A program made the translations under genes and the position numbers. A DNA stretch of 64,000 bases. Origin: Argyresthia goedartella (Eukaryota > Arthropoda > Insecta > Lepidoptera > Argyresthiidae). Below are positions 30,149-41,594 of the stretch, one piece after another; the stretch's first letter is position 1; the number at the start of each line of letters is the position of its first letter. The notes beneath the pieces are model-generated. The model saw nothing but the letters and a program-made list of their open reading frames with translations, was not told where the DNA came from and made no database searches. The stretch lies in contig OX463835.1 in the NCBI GenBank assembly GCA_949825045.1, positions 18,927,201 through 18,991,200 of the forward strand, in the 5' to 3' direction.

Positions 30149-31948
30149 ATGGCACCTTCACCCTTGATGGTACTGCGGTATGGCGTCCGTGAGGAGATGA
30201 GATGGCTCGCCCATACTCACAAGTATGTGGAGCGACCTGACATGGCCGATCTCCTGCTCAAGCGTGTGGAGGACGCAATGACACGCGTCGGGAAGGTGTG
30301 TCGGCTGGCCGCGGAGGCTGAAGCCCTCGGGCTTACGGATGAGGCTTCGGTGGCTGCAGTGAAGCAGCTCTGCGCGGATGCTGACCAAGCGATGGAGTGC
30401 TTGGGCGACATCGAGCGTCGCGCCGAAAAAATTAAGCGGTCGCGTCGGGATGACCGCGGGGAGGGTAGCGGAGACCCGCCCCCTAAGGGTGTTGTTGGAC
30501 GGCTGCCACACCTGGAGATTCCGGCCTTCGGTGGGGCAATTGATGAGTGGCCGGCATTCATCAATTTATTCGATAGTCTGGTCCACGGTCGGGACGACCT
30601 GGACAACGCCTACAAGTTGACCCAACTATTGATGGCACTGCGGGGTGAACCGAAGGAGTTGGTCGGTCACATAACGGTCACGGCGGGCAATTATGAGATT
30701 GCCCGGGTCATATTGTTTGACCGCTACCAACACAAACGGCGGTTGGTTGATGCGCAGCTGGGGAAGCTGTTTAGCATCCCAAGAGTAACCCGGGATGTTG
30801 ACATCCGGGTACAGGTGCTCAACCCTGTGCTGGTGGCCAATAAGGCCCTTCAGAACCTTGGTCTGCCGGTAGACCAATGGTCATATATCGTGTTATATAT
30901 GGTTTTGTCACGGTTGCCTGCAGCTGTTCAAAGTCGGTTTGAACAGCTGCATGGGGGCAGTAGCTCGGAACTGCCCACGCTCGTCCAATTAACGGATTTT
31001 TTGGAGGGTGAATGCAGGCGATGCGACACATTGGATACGGAGGCCAGTGTACAGCGCCAACCCGCGCGGATGCGGGAGTGGCCGCGCCCCCCACCCCCAC
31101 GGGGGGGTGGGCGGTCAAAACAATTTGGCGTTTTGAGTGCCGCGCCGTCGGGTGACGGCTGTGTACACTGCGACAGTGCCGGTCATGAAGTGACCAGTTG
31201 CGCCAACTTTAAGGCGCTCGGTGTGGCTGCCCGCAGGAAGGTGGTCTTCCTCCACCGATTGTGTTTCGGTTGTTTGGGGCCGCACCCGCTGAGCGAGTGC
31301 TCACGCGCGTCCACCTGTGAGTGCTGCGGTGGCAAGCACCACATCGTGGTGTGCCTGAACCGGTCAGGCCCTTCGGACGGTCAACAGGGCCGGACTCAGG
31401 TTGGTCGGTCACAGGGCCCAACCAGGGCCGGACCCAGTCCCCCTCCGGGCAACGGGAGTCACCAACGGGGTGACTGGGGGACCCGCGGACGGGACCCCCC
31501 CCGAGGGGAAGGGGGCAGCGCGGGGGGTAACAGGCGGGATAGCCGGGGTTCGGTCGCCGCTGTCCAGGGTCAGCGAGGACTTCGGGCCGCTGGCTCACCG
31601 CGTGTTACGGGCGGGTGTCAGATGGCACCTATGAGTGGCGCGAAGGCTGGGAGCCCACCACCTTCTGCGCCACCCTGCCCGTCGCTCTGGGAGGCGAACA
31701 GTCGGATGTCGCCCCCATTCCTAGAGCGCCCCAGGTTGGATCCGCTCTCCCCCCTCCATCCACGGTGGCCACCGGGCACACCGTTCACAGTCCGGTATGG
31801 TCGGGTACCGGGACAGCGAGGGGCCTATTATGCGGGTTGGGACCCCCTGATGTACATACGGTCTGATATGCCACCGGTGGCATATCAGCAGCCGAGTTAA
31901 CAGGCCGACGGGGGTCCCAGCGGGTTTGGATCCCGCGGAGGTTCCCGC
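30149..31948 (+). pseudogene. BEL-A copy 3 gag
   Basis: Starts at ATG 30149 (MAPSPLMVLRYGVREEMRW) and stays open to a TAA at 31898-31900, where copy 2 has a Tyr codon. The remaining 16 codons to the amber at 31949 are still in frame. It carries the capsid-like half (FGGAIDEWPAFINLFDSLVHG), three zinc knuckles (CVHCDSAGHEVTSC, CFGCLGPHPLSEC, CECCGGKHHIVVC) and a Gly/Pro/Arg-rich tail. Apart from the last residues it could still give a nearly full Gag of 583 residues. The amber context is CGC TAG GGA. Confidence 0.88.
30919..30951. repeat. 14-bp perfect inverted repeat in gag (copy 3)
   Basis: TGCAGCTGTTCAAA and its exact reverse complement around GTCGG; same as 12001-12033 in copy 2. Confidence 0.85.
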
Positions 31949-31951
31949 TAG

Positions 31952-34277
31952 GGACACGCCGCCCACTTACAGGGTGCCGCCACTCCACAGACGGTCATGC
32001 TCCCCACCGCCTCGGTGATAGCGTGGAGTTCGGACGGCAAATCTCGTGTGGCACGAGCACTATTGGACTCGGGGGCCCAGGGGTGCTTAGTCTCGTGCAA
32101 CCTTGTAAGACGGTTGGGCATTTCGGTAAGGGAGTATCCACATTCCATTCGGGGAATTGGGAACACGGAAGTCGGTTCCGTTAAGGGAGTATGTCGGATT
32201 ACTCTCTCGTCACGGGTGGATTCATCGGTGAATCTGACGGTCACGGCATTAGTCATGCCTAATGTGATGGGCTCACACCCTCACGTATGGTTATCGCCCT
32301 CGGTGCGACAGTTGGTCGCTGGGTTGTCACTGGCTGACCCGGAGTTCGATATTCCGGGCCCAGTAGACATTTTATTGGGTGTCGATGCCTTGGGATACCT
32401 GTTAGTGCCAGGTGTCCACGTGTTGCAGGCGACTGGTCTGGTTTCGGTCAACACCAGACTGGGCCATGCGGTAATGGGTCCGGTCATGCCGGCTGCCCCA
32501 CGCCTAGCGACTCGTAGTCCCTTATTCGGTTCTGTACTCTCGGAGGTGATACAGAAGTTTTGGGAGGTGGAGGAACCACCAACGGTCCGCCGGTTGGACC
32601 CGGTTGAAGAAGAGTGTGAACAGTTTTATCGGAACAATACTGGTCGCCTTCGGTCAGGTCGATTGTGTCGCCTTCGGAGTTAATTGGACATCCCTTGTGG
32701 TGGGGTCCAAAATGGTTGACTCAAGCCGAATCGGATTGGCCAATGAGTCCACGCGTTACCGCGGCGAACGGCGCCTTGACAGTCGGTGTCTGTACGACGC
32801 AACCAGAGCCGGAAGAGGAGTTCAGCCTGCTGGAACGGTACAGCTCGCTCGACAAGCTGGTCAATGTGACCGCCTGGATCTGCCGATTTGCGCGGAATTG
32901 TCGAAATTCTGAGGCGCAACGAGTGCGGACACAGGTCCTGACACCACGGGAACGGAACCATGCGTTGTTCGCATTGGTACGGAACGTGCAGACGGTGCAC
33001 TTTAAGTCCGAATTGGACATTCTGAGACGCGGATGGCTCGGCTCAACCCGTTTATTGACCCTCAAAGATTGCTGAGGGTAGGAGGTCGGCTGCGGAATGC
33101 CAACCTGCCTATGCGGCTCGCCACCCGTTGTTACTCCCTAGGAAAGGGAAGTTGGTCGAACTGTTGATACAGGATCGACACATTCGGAATGGGCATGTCG
33201 GATGCCACGCCTTGATTGCGTTTCTCCAGCGCGAGTTCTGGATTCTATCGGGAAGACGCTTAGTGCGTAGCGTCGTATTTCGGTGCCTGCCTTGTTATCG
33301 GGCCAAGGCGGCTACGATGCAGCCCCAGATGGGCGATCTGCCCTCGGATAGGGTTAACGAAATCCGGCCCTTTGCGGGTGTCGGAACGGATTTCGCGGGA
33401 CCATTCATGGTCAAGTCTTCACAGCTACGGAACGCCAGATTAGTGAAGGCATACCTGTGCGTCTTCGTGTGCTTGGCCACGAAGGCAGTACACTTGGAGG
33501 TGGTCAGTGACCTCACTACAGAGGCATTTATCGCATGTCTAGATCGGTTCGTCTCACGAAGGGGCCTCCCGACATTAATGCGTTCGGACAACGGCACAAA
33601 TTTTGTTGAGCCAGGCGATATCTGCAGGAGGTCACTCAATTCCTGAACGGTAACCAGGACGCCATCAGTACGGCTTGCTCCCGACGAGGGATTGAATGGG
33701 TTTTCAGTCCGCCGGGATGTCCTCATTGGGGAGGAATATTTGAGGCTGCGGTTAAATCGGCTAAGTCGCACCTGACGAGGATCATCGGTGAGACCTCTCT
33801 ACGCTTTGAAGAGCTTGCGACGCTGTTCTGTAAAATTGAAATGACACTGAACTCGCGTCCGTTGTGCCCGCTCAGTTCGGATCCAAATAATTTGGAAGCG
33901 TTGACTCCGGGTCACTTCCTGATAGGTCAGCCCCTTAACGCCCTGCCAGAACACCCATTCGGTTATGTTAAGTTAAGTCGGTTAACTAGGTGGCAGATGT
34001 TGCAGCAGATGGCTCAAGATTTTGGAAACGGTGGTCCCTTGAGTACTTGCACATCTTGCAGCAGCGCCTTAAGTGGACTGACCGGACGAGCCCCCCTCAA
34101 ATCGGTGATTTGGTGCTGATTAAGGATGCGAACCTGCTATCATTGAGATGGAGACGAGGACGGATCGTCAATTTGTACACGGGTCGGGATGGCACGCCTC
34201 GATCAGCAGAAGTCAAGGTGGGGGACTCAGTCCTCAAGAGAGCGGTCGCAACACTTTCTCGCCTTCCTATTGATTAG
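31952..34277 (+). pseudogene. BEL-A copy 3 pol with RT and RNase H deleted
   Basis: The protease region is present (RALLDSGAQG, ILLGVDALG), then the frame ends at about 32683 where some 1.5 kb is missing compared with copy 2. Sequence resumes just after RNase H (GHPLWWGPKWLTQ). The integrase follows (TDFAGPFM, SDNGTNF) but with small deletions near 33030, 33107, 33607 and 34022. The C-terminal domain is open at 33990-34277. It cannot encode a working RT or integrase. Confidence 0.93.
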
Positions 34278-34308
34278 GGTCAGGTTCGGGCCTGTCCAGG
34301 CGGGTGAC
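34278..34308 (+). promoter_or_regulatory. BEL-A copy 3 stem-loop plus polypurine tract
   Basis: Same layout as copies 1 and 2, but the left arm reads GGTCAGG, giving one mismatch in the stem, and the tract reads AGGCGGGTGAC. Confidence 0.6.
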
Positions 34309-34875
34309 TGTTTAATATTTATGCTTCGGAACGCACCGGTTTTTTGTTGCGCGGATCGACCGCGAGTAATCGGGACATCACTAAGCGGAAACGGACCGCA
34401 GCTGTCACTCGTATCGAAACGAGAGGAAAAATTGGAGGTTATCTTTTCTCATCGGGAGAACAAACATGTCTGCTCAGGCATCGTGCCATTGATGGTATTT
34501 CGGTGTACCAATTACCAAATACAGGCGTCGGGCCTGGTCGGAGTGTTAATCATCTACATCGTCGGGAAATAAGTAGATTCGAGTCAGCGGTCAAGTGATC
34601 CGTGTTGATTGGACATCGTCGTATCGGTAGCGGCGACTCCACGTGACGGCAGGCAGCACGCCGGCGACAGCGTCGGGCAGCGACGGCAAGGTTCGGTTCC
34701 TCTCCTATCCCAAAACTGTCTCCTATCCCGCATTCCCGTCTCGAATCGAGCTTTCGATCTCCGGTCTGCGACGACAAGGTCAGTAACAATCATTCAACTC
34801 ACTTTTCTCTCACGTGCTGGCAAAAGCCCACCCCCTCAGGATTCCACGCCGTTCGGTAGGCGTGGAAATTAATCA
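34309..34875 (+). repeat. BEL-A copy 3, 3' LTR
   Basis: 567 bp, partner of 28922-29488, followed by the second ATGAT. Confidence 0.96.
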
Positions 34876-34880
34876 ATGAT

Positions 34881-36940
34881 ATAATAGTTGTCAGCTCAAA
34901 CTTCGAAGAACATATCTCTCTATAACTAAAAGTTCTTGAGAAATTAAAGAATGCGAAATTGACCATTAACTACGGAAAATGTAAATTCTTCAAACAAGAA
35001 CTAAAATATCTTGGTAACGTGGTAGATGAACACGGCTTACGCGCCGATCCTGATAAAATTCGTGCTATACTTGATTTCCCAATACCTACTAACAAAAAAG
35101 AAGTTCGTCGATTCCATGGTACTTGTAGCTGGTTCAGACGTTTCATTCCCAATTTTAGCACTATGGCTGCTCCCCTCAATAAACTATCGTCGTCGGGAAA
35201 GAATGCTCCTAAATTTCTTTGGACTTCAGAAGCAGACTCTGCTTTTCTAAAACTGAAGGAAGCGTTGGTAACTACTCCAGTCCTTGCTTGTCCAGACTTT
35301 GATATCTTTTGCTGTTCACTGTGATGCATCTAATCATGGCATTGGTGCAATGCTTACTCAGACACAGAACGGAAAAGAAGTCGTTATTGCTTACATGAGT
35401 AAAACATTTAATAAACATGAACGTAACTATTCTACTACAGAAAGGGAAACCCTAGAGGTTATTCCAGCGCTTGAACATTGGCGTTGCTACTTGGATAACG
35501 GAAAGCAATTTACCGTTTTTACTGACCACGCTGCCTTAAAATGGTTTCTTAACCTATCCAACCCCTCCGGTAGATTAGCCAGATGGGCTCTTCGACTTTC
35601 AGCTTTCAACATGGATCTGAAACATAAACGTGGAAAAGATAACGTTGTTCCAGATTTGCTCTCACGCTCTGATAATTATAATGTGGTTAATACTCTACAC
35701 CCTATTGCTCCTATTGCTCCGGTCAACCCTTCCTCTCCTGACGATCACTATAATACCATTCTGCAGGGCTGTCAGAATAACCCAGGCGGTTACCCTAATT
35801 ACACTATCAGGGAGAATAAACTACTTCGCTCTACCTTCAGTCCTGACTCGCTAACTGATGATTTTGTTTGGAAATTAGTACCACCTCCATCTGAAAGGGA
35901 TACTCTGATTAAAAATCTTCACGGCTCATTAACAGAACCTCACTTAGGATTATTTAAAACCTATAAAAAACTATCCTTGAGATATTTCTGGACAGGAATG
36001 TTCAAAGATGTGGCTAAGGTTATCTCTGCTTGCGAAACATGTCTGGCCTATAAACAATCTAATCATTCAACTTATGGTCCAATGGGAAAACCAAAGATTT
36101 GCTCCAGGCCCTTTCAGTGCATATATCTAGATCTGATCGGTCCTTTACCGATGACTCGGAAACGCAATCTACACATTCTAGTTGTCAATTGTTGTTTTTC
36201 TAATTTTTCCTATAAAAAGAGCTACAGCTACTAACATTATTTTCTACTTAGAAAATTTTGTTTTTCTTGTTCATGGTGTTCCTCAAATGATTATAATGGA
36301 CAATGGTCCTCAATTTCAGTCTAGAGAATTCCAGAACCTTATAAGAAAATATGAGATTCCATTTGCTAATTTCAATCCTCACTACTGTCCACAAGTTAAC
36401 CCTACTGAAAGGTATAACAAAACTATAATTACTGCATTAGCTTCTCTAGTTGGTGAAGATCATAGGACTTGGGATAACCATTTACAAATTGTTGAGGCTG
36501 CCATGAACAATTCTGTGAATACGGTGACAGGATTCACGCCTTCATTCTTAGTTTTTGGTCGTGAACCGATTACTACTGGTTCCGTCTTTTCTCAAGGGTA
36601 TAACCTCGATGAAATGACATTTTTGCCGAGAGATATATATGCAACTAATATTGGATTGCTCTCGTCCATATACGATAAAGTTCAAGTTGCTCTGCATGTA
36701 GCTCACACTAAGAATGCAGCCCGTTATGACTTGAGACATGACTTCAAAGAATTTTACGTAGGTGACATAGTCTGGCGTAAAAATTACGTTCTTAGCAATG
36801 CCGGTAACTATTTTACTGCCAAGCTTGCTCCTAGATATCTAAAATGTAAAATAATACAAAAGCTATCTCCTTTAGTGTACATACTCGAAGACCCAAGCGG
36901 TACTAAAAGCCGTTGGCATGTGAAGGATTTTAAAATATAG
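34881..36940 (+). pseudogene. Gypsy pol: RT end, RNase H and integrase, broken
   Basis: Continuation of the Gypsy pol after the BEL-A insertion. The RT frame carries a TAA at 34923-34925. RT connection and RNase H follow (FFKQELKYLGNVV, then VHCDASNHGIGAML in a shifted frame from about 35300, with FTDHAALKWFL). The integrase has a zinc region (HLGLFKTYKKL...CETCLAYK), YLDLIGPLP, a frame change near 36185, then IIMDNGPQFQ and NPTERYNKT. The C-terminal chromatin/DNA-binding part ends SRWHVKDFKI at 36940. At least three lesions, so dead. Confidence 0.9.
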
Positions 36941-37523
36941 CTCCTGCATAATGCATGAAGGTTATTAAACCTTCTTTTTATAATTTGTAAATATCAATGT
37001 CTCTTTATAATTTAAATAGGTTATTAAGCCATTTAAATACTCTTCTATTAACACTTGGTAGATAGGAAACTCTTTGTAGTTGGAAATACCTAACCGACAG
37101 ATCCTATCTCAACTAACTACTAGATAACTATCTAGTTCTACTTCTAACTATCTAGTACCTTCTCTTCTAAGGAAGTATCTTGAGGTCTCCTTCTTTAGAC
37201 ACCTTGTGTTTACTGTCAGAGTCGTGGACTGTTTCCACAATGCTTGACTCTGTTACTGTAAATAGCCTGGTTCTAGAAGCCGAGCGGGTGACGACTTATG
37301 AAAAGCCTACGTCAAGGGAGTGTGACTCATTGGTGCCATCTCTGGAGTTTGTGTCATAGATCGTGAACCCTACCCCAACCATTGGCTGCATGATGTATGA
37401 AAGAAGAATTGTGTTAGATATTATGCTTGTGTAGAGGTGGTCACTATTAATGTAAATATTTTATCGTTAACTAGATTTAAAAAAAATACATGAGATTTTT
37501 TTTTCTCGGGGTTTTTGGGGAAC
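36941..37523 (+). other. Gypsy 3' untranslated region
   Basis: No gene; direct repeats of CTATCTAGT-type sequence near 37117-37157. CGGGGTTTTTGGGG at 37508-37520, next to the LTR, is the probable polypurine tract. Confidence 0.7.
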
Positions 37524-38117
37524 TGTAGGGTTTTTCCTATCCTAGGCCTGCCTTGGCTGGAAGAACCAAATGAACTGAAGGATTTTCCCTACAATATGCT
37601 TACTTTGACAGTTTTTCACTATCTCATATAAATAAAACGTAACTCACATCTCAGGAATTCTTTATTCACGCACAAAAATTATGGTAACTAAATACTCTTA
37701 ATGCTGATAGAACTTTCACTTTAGAACAAAACTTACATCGACGTACTCGTATACCGTGCAGAATTAATTACTGCAAATTGTGGCAGATACCACAACCTCT
37801 CGATACCCTGCTTGCAACCTCGGCGTACTCCCGCTGAGGCAGCTGATTGACTTGCTCCTTGTAGAGAAGTCTGAGCTTCAAGTCACTGATAACTTCTCGA
37901 CACCTTGAAGTCGGTGTAGCGCTGCTCTGAGATTCTTGGGACAGGATTATTATATCTTCAGGGTAATCCTGTCTCAGCGATTTTGCCGCGATCTGTTGTA
38001 GTGTTTTACTTCGGTGATCAGGACTCTCCAAGCGCAACTAAACTTGCGACTCAAAAACGGCGCTGGGATTGTGCGATTGCGCTAAGGTTTTTCTTGGTTT
38101 TAGAAGGCTTGGGACTT

Positions 38118-38148
<31 letters not shown>

Positions 38149-38990
38149 TTTACTTTGTTTTTAGATGACATTGAGTTCTATTGTCAAAATTTAAACTTGT
38201 ATTTCATACAGACCATGTAGGTCAAAACCTCTGTAAAGAACTATATTTTATTGGCCACTGGGAGTGTACTTCATTTAATTATTTCGAATTAGCGAGTTTT
38301 TTAAAACACGAACTTTGGAACGAAAAGGAGGTTTCCTTATGAATCGCTTGAAAACTAAGGGGAGTTCGTCTTCAGCTCTCAAACAGAGCAAAGGAAAAAA
38401 GGCCAATTCCCGGGCCCAGCTGGCCCGGGAATTCTCAAGAAGCTGATGACCGGAAGCCCAACGCTAGCTGCAGCGGAAGCCTTTTCTCTTCGCCTACCGT
38501 ACCTTGATACCGTACCCGAGACCTCTGCCTGGGGTACCGCTGATCTACTTGCGGCCCGGAGTTCCCGCTACTCTCCTGCGGTCCTCAACTCCGGCCGCCT
38601 ACTTATGGTCCTGAGGTTCCACTAACGATCCTCGGACCCTAAGTTCCTGCTGCCCTCCTGAGTTCTTCATCTACGGCCACCTACTTACGTTCCTGAGGTT
38701 CCACGGACATCTGCTCGAGCCTTGACTTCCTACGACGCTACAATACTACTGAAAGACATCTAATCCGTCCGCTTACCTTAGTCTCCCAGAGCCATTTCAG
38801 TTAGGTTAGGTGTAAATACTGTTAGGTTATTTTAGGTAGGTTGTAAATATAAGTTTAGCCTAGATAAGATTTGTAAAATAAAGAACCCACAACCTGACTC
38901 TTTCGTTTCTACTCTCCTTTTTTATTATTTCTCTCTAAATTTACTGTTCCCGCTATTGAGGTCAACCTTCCGGATCTCAATAATGTGACA
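37524..38990 (+). repeat. Gypsy 3' LTR, 1467 bp
   Basis: Partner of 14787-16202 with SNPs, an ATTT-repeat length change and two insertions (about 38417-38446 and about 38610-38632). The first insertion creates a palindrome. Confidence 0.92.
38405..38433. repeat. 12-bp perfect palindromic arms in the Gypsy 3' LTR
   Basis: AATTCCCGGGCC (38405-38416) and its reverse complement (38422-38433) around CAGCT. The right arm is absent from the 5' LTR. Confidence 0.85.
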
Positions 38991-39214
38991 GTATTCCTAC
39001 ACAATCTTAAAAAAATATAAAAAATAAGTGTTTATATTTGAATTTTATGTATGCTGGGATAGACTTTAACAATCCAAAAATAGGCAATAAAAGAAATCTA
39101 TTTGGAAAAGATAAAGAGCAGGTAATGCTTAGAAAAGTGATATATTTACTTAAAAAAAGCAAGAAACGCTCACATTTTAGCTTAAAAACTAGAGATACCA
39201 GGTAACATAAGCCG
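38991..39214. other. AT-rich stretch, probable Polinton remnant
   Basis: Sequence between the Gypsy LTR and the piggyBac remnant. On the minus strand the first codons could extend the small Polinton gene split by the Gypsy, but nothing firm can be read. Confidence 0.35.
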
Positions 39215-41220
39215 TTACTTTTTGAAGTGATAGTCTATATGGCAGTTTCGACCATTTTTTCCAGATACAAAACAGAGGTGGGCTTTGCATTTTATACAAA
39301 TAAATGATGTCAATTTAGAACATAAACGGCATCGCCCTTGGGTGGTAAAGTCCATGAAATGACCGAATCGATCGTATCTTATGTCATCGATGGGTTGAGC
39401 TTGCGCTGGCTTTCGCTTCTTCTGATCATTTATGTTTTTTAGCTGCCCAGACCTACCAGTTTTCTTTAGGCTTTCAGACACTTCATACCGAAAAGATTTC
39501 AGCGCCATTGCCCTCGTTTGCTTGTGCATGCAGTCTTTCCTATATAGAAGCCAGGCATTATTTATACTTGTTGTCAATAACTTGAGCAAAGATTCCTAGA
39601 TACCATTTCCGACTCTTGAATGGTATCCTGTAGAGTGACACAAGCATATCGGCAAGGTCAACACCCCACATATACTTATTATACTCTTTGATAATTTTGG
39701 GACAGTGTACATCTTATTTATCCCTGATTTCTTTGCAGTACCTTCTTATCTTTTCTAATGGTTTTGCACCAACGCAACTGCTCAACAAAGTCACACACTT
39801 ATTGTCGTTCCACCTCACTGCCGCCAATCGAGACTTATTGCATACAACTTCTGCATAGCTACCAGAGGTTTCTTTTTTAGTACCTTCTCTTCAGTTAAGA
39901 CTTTCTCCGCTCCTTACAGCCTATTACTTCTAATGGTACCAGTTCCGAAGATTCCATAGTATTCCCTCAGTATGTACAGCAATTCCGGACTGGTGAAAAA
40001 ATTGTCGCAGAATATTTTCGCTGGCTTCTTTTTTATGCTTTTACACAGTGCTATTACAATCTGAGACCCAAATCCCAATGAAGCTCTTTATCAGTGAACC
40101 TGTGATAACGAAAAGTGTCTTCGCCTCCATAAATCATACCATTCACACCAGCTCGAGCATAGTTTTTAAATCCCCATTTGCAGGGTTTATCCTTCATGAA
40201 TTGACGTCTTTTCCCGGATTTTGTGCCCTTGTATGGTATCATCATTTCGTCGATACTGAAGGTCTGCTCGTTTTCATGTGCCAAACAATTATCCCGCATT
40301 TTCTGAATCAAAGGCCGAACTTTACAATATCTGTCAGTATCCCCGAGATTATTATCAACGAAGTGAATATTTTTGCGAATCTGATGATAACGCTTCAGTG
40401 TCATAATATCAGCCACCAAATTATATCTAAGTCGCTGACTCCAGTAATCTAGGTATGAGGTCATCCTGACTAGTCCCATGATGATGTGAATAGCAAGAAA
40501 ATCACGAATTTCAGCTTCTGTTACGTTCATGGATCTCCCAGTTCTGTTGTATATATTTGTTTGCTCGACGATATCTTCGATGATATCCTGTGAGAAAAAC
40601 CTGAGAAAATATGTCAAAGGTGAGTTTACTTCTACAATGTCTTCATACTCATTATCTTCCCCAAAGATGGCTTGATGACGAAACTTAGCTTTCTGCCAGT
40701 GATACACAAGAGTGAACTTCGCCAGTATTTCGTGCGTTTATGTGGTGCTACATATGATGGTCTACTCTTGGTTTTTCTCTTGAGAAACTTTGGCGTTATG
40801 GGACTGATGAATGCATCTAGGTTTACAGATATTGCAGGTGTAGCTGGAGGCGCAGATGCACAAGCAGGGGTGGGAGGTTTAGACGTACAAGCAGGAGTAA
40901 CTGGTACAGAGGTTTCAGAAACAGATGGCAGAGATGGTAATTCTGACAGTGTTGGTATTTGATCGATATCGAGTTCTTGACGACTTTCTGGGAAGAAATC
41001 TTGCATAATAGGCGTTGGACGAAGATTATCTGGATCAGAATCGGAAATATTGATATTCTCCATGCAGCTTTCGATAAAAGGGGCAGGGGAAGAAGTTAGC
41101 GAGGAAAGTTCTTCTTGTAAGTCATAATCGGAGGTGTTAGAGCAATCAGAAGGAGTATTGGAAACAGGAACAAGGGCAAGCAACCTTCCACCACGTGTTC
41201 GAAGCTTTTCCTGCAGGCAA
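39215..41220 (-). pseudogene. piggyBac-type transposase (PGBD-like), decayed, minus strand
   Basis: A DDD cut-and-paste transposase in several frames. The N-terminal acidic/Pro-Ser-rich region is read from about 41220 to 40690. The DDE_Tnp_1_7 core is at 40707-40054, with the first catalytic Asp in TFSIDEMMIPYKG. The second lies in FCDNFFTSPEL near 40000, and degraded WGV.L-type codons follow to about 39600. The C-terminal zinc ribbon is at 39215-39589 (CRLCSKLTSFICIKCKAHLC). Frame changes near 40690 and 40050 and several stops make it non-functional. Confidence 0.88.
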
Positions 41221-41235
41221 AGAAATAAAAAAACC

Positions 41236-41432
41236 AAGATTGGCGCTGTATATTGTGTCATACAAATAAAGCTGTAAGTAATAAAGTGCATATTTGGCGT
41301 TGTACACCACAGCATACAAACGAAGCACAATAACATTTACTATCTATTTGGCAGTGTATGACACGACATACACGTAAAATAACCCATGTACCACCGTATA
41401 TTTGGCAGTGTATGCCCCGTCATACAACAAGT
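41236..41432. repeat. Four degenerate tandem units, about 54 bp each
   Basis: A core resembling TTGGCAGTGTATGACACGACATACA recurs at about 41240, 41293, 41349 and 41403, upstream of the minus-strand piggyBac gene. This is where subterminal transposase-binding repeats would be expected. Confidence 0.75.
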
Positions 41433-41594
41433 TTGATGCAGAATAAATGGTACTGATTTTGAAATTATAATTATGATTTATGGGGCATATAATTACACAT
41501 TATACACACAATAAAAAACACAAAGAAAAACAGTCTTCACCTTGGAAAAAACCTGCGTAAAATAATAATATTTACCTTAGAAAGAACGAGACAC

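Larger units (their letters stand above)
28922..34875 (+). mobile_element. BEL-A copy 3, non-autonomous, inserted in Gypsy RT
   Basis: 5954 bp with two 567-bp LTRs (28922-29488 and 34309-34875), flanked by the duplication ATGAT (28917-28921 and 34876-34880). Outside one short patch the LTRs show only two or three differences, so the insertion is recent. Yet the body lacks about 1.5 kb (RT and RNase H) and has several frameshifts. Confidence 0.97.
14787..38990 (+). mobile_element. Ty3/Gypsy retrotransposon with nested insertions
   Basis: A Gypsy element in the Polinton small-protein gene. It has LTRs of 1416 and 1467 bp, a primer-binding site, gag, PR-RT-RH-IN and 3' UTR. Removing the nested RLE element (with its BEL-B) and BEL-A copy 3 leaves about 8.4 kb. 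The LTRs differ in several SNPs and indels, so it is older than the elements inside it. ACAGT occurs at both boundaries (14783-14787 and 38988-38992) but overlaps the TG...CA termini, so the exact ends are ambiguous by a few bases. Confidence 0.92.

Noticed and set aside
14787..38990. A clean target-site duplication for the Gypsy element
   Set aside because: ACAGT occurs at both borders, but it overlaps the TG and CA of the LTR ends, so it may be coincidence; I report the ends as ambiguous.
39215..41220. Domesticated PGBD-type host gene
   Set aside because: Multiple stops and frameshifts within the catalytic core; no intact frame that could be maintained.
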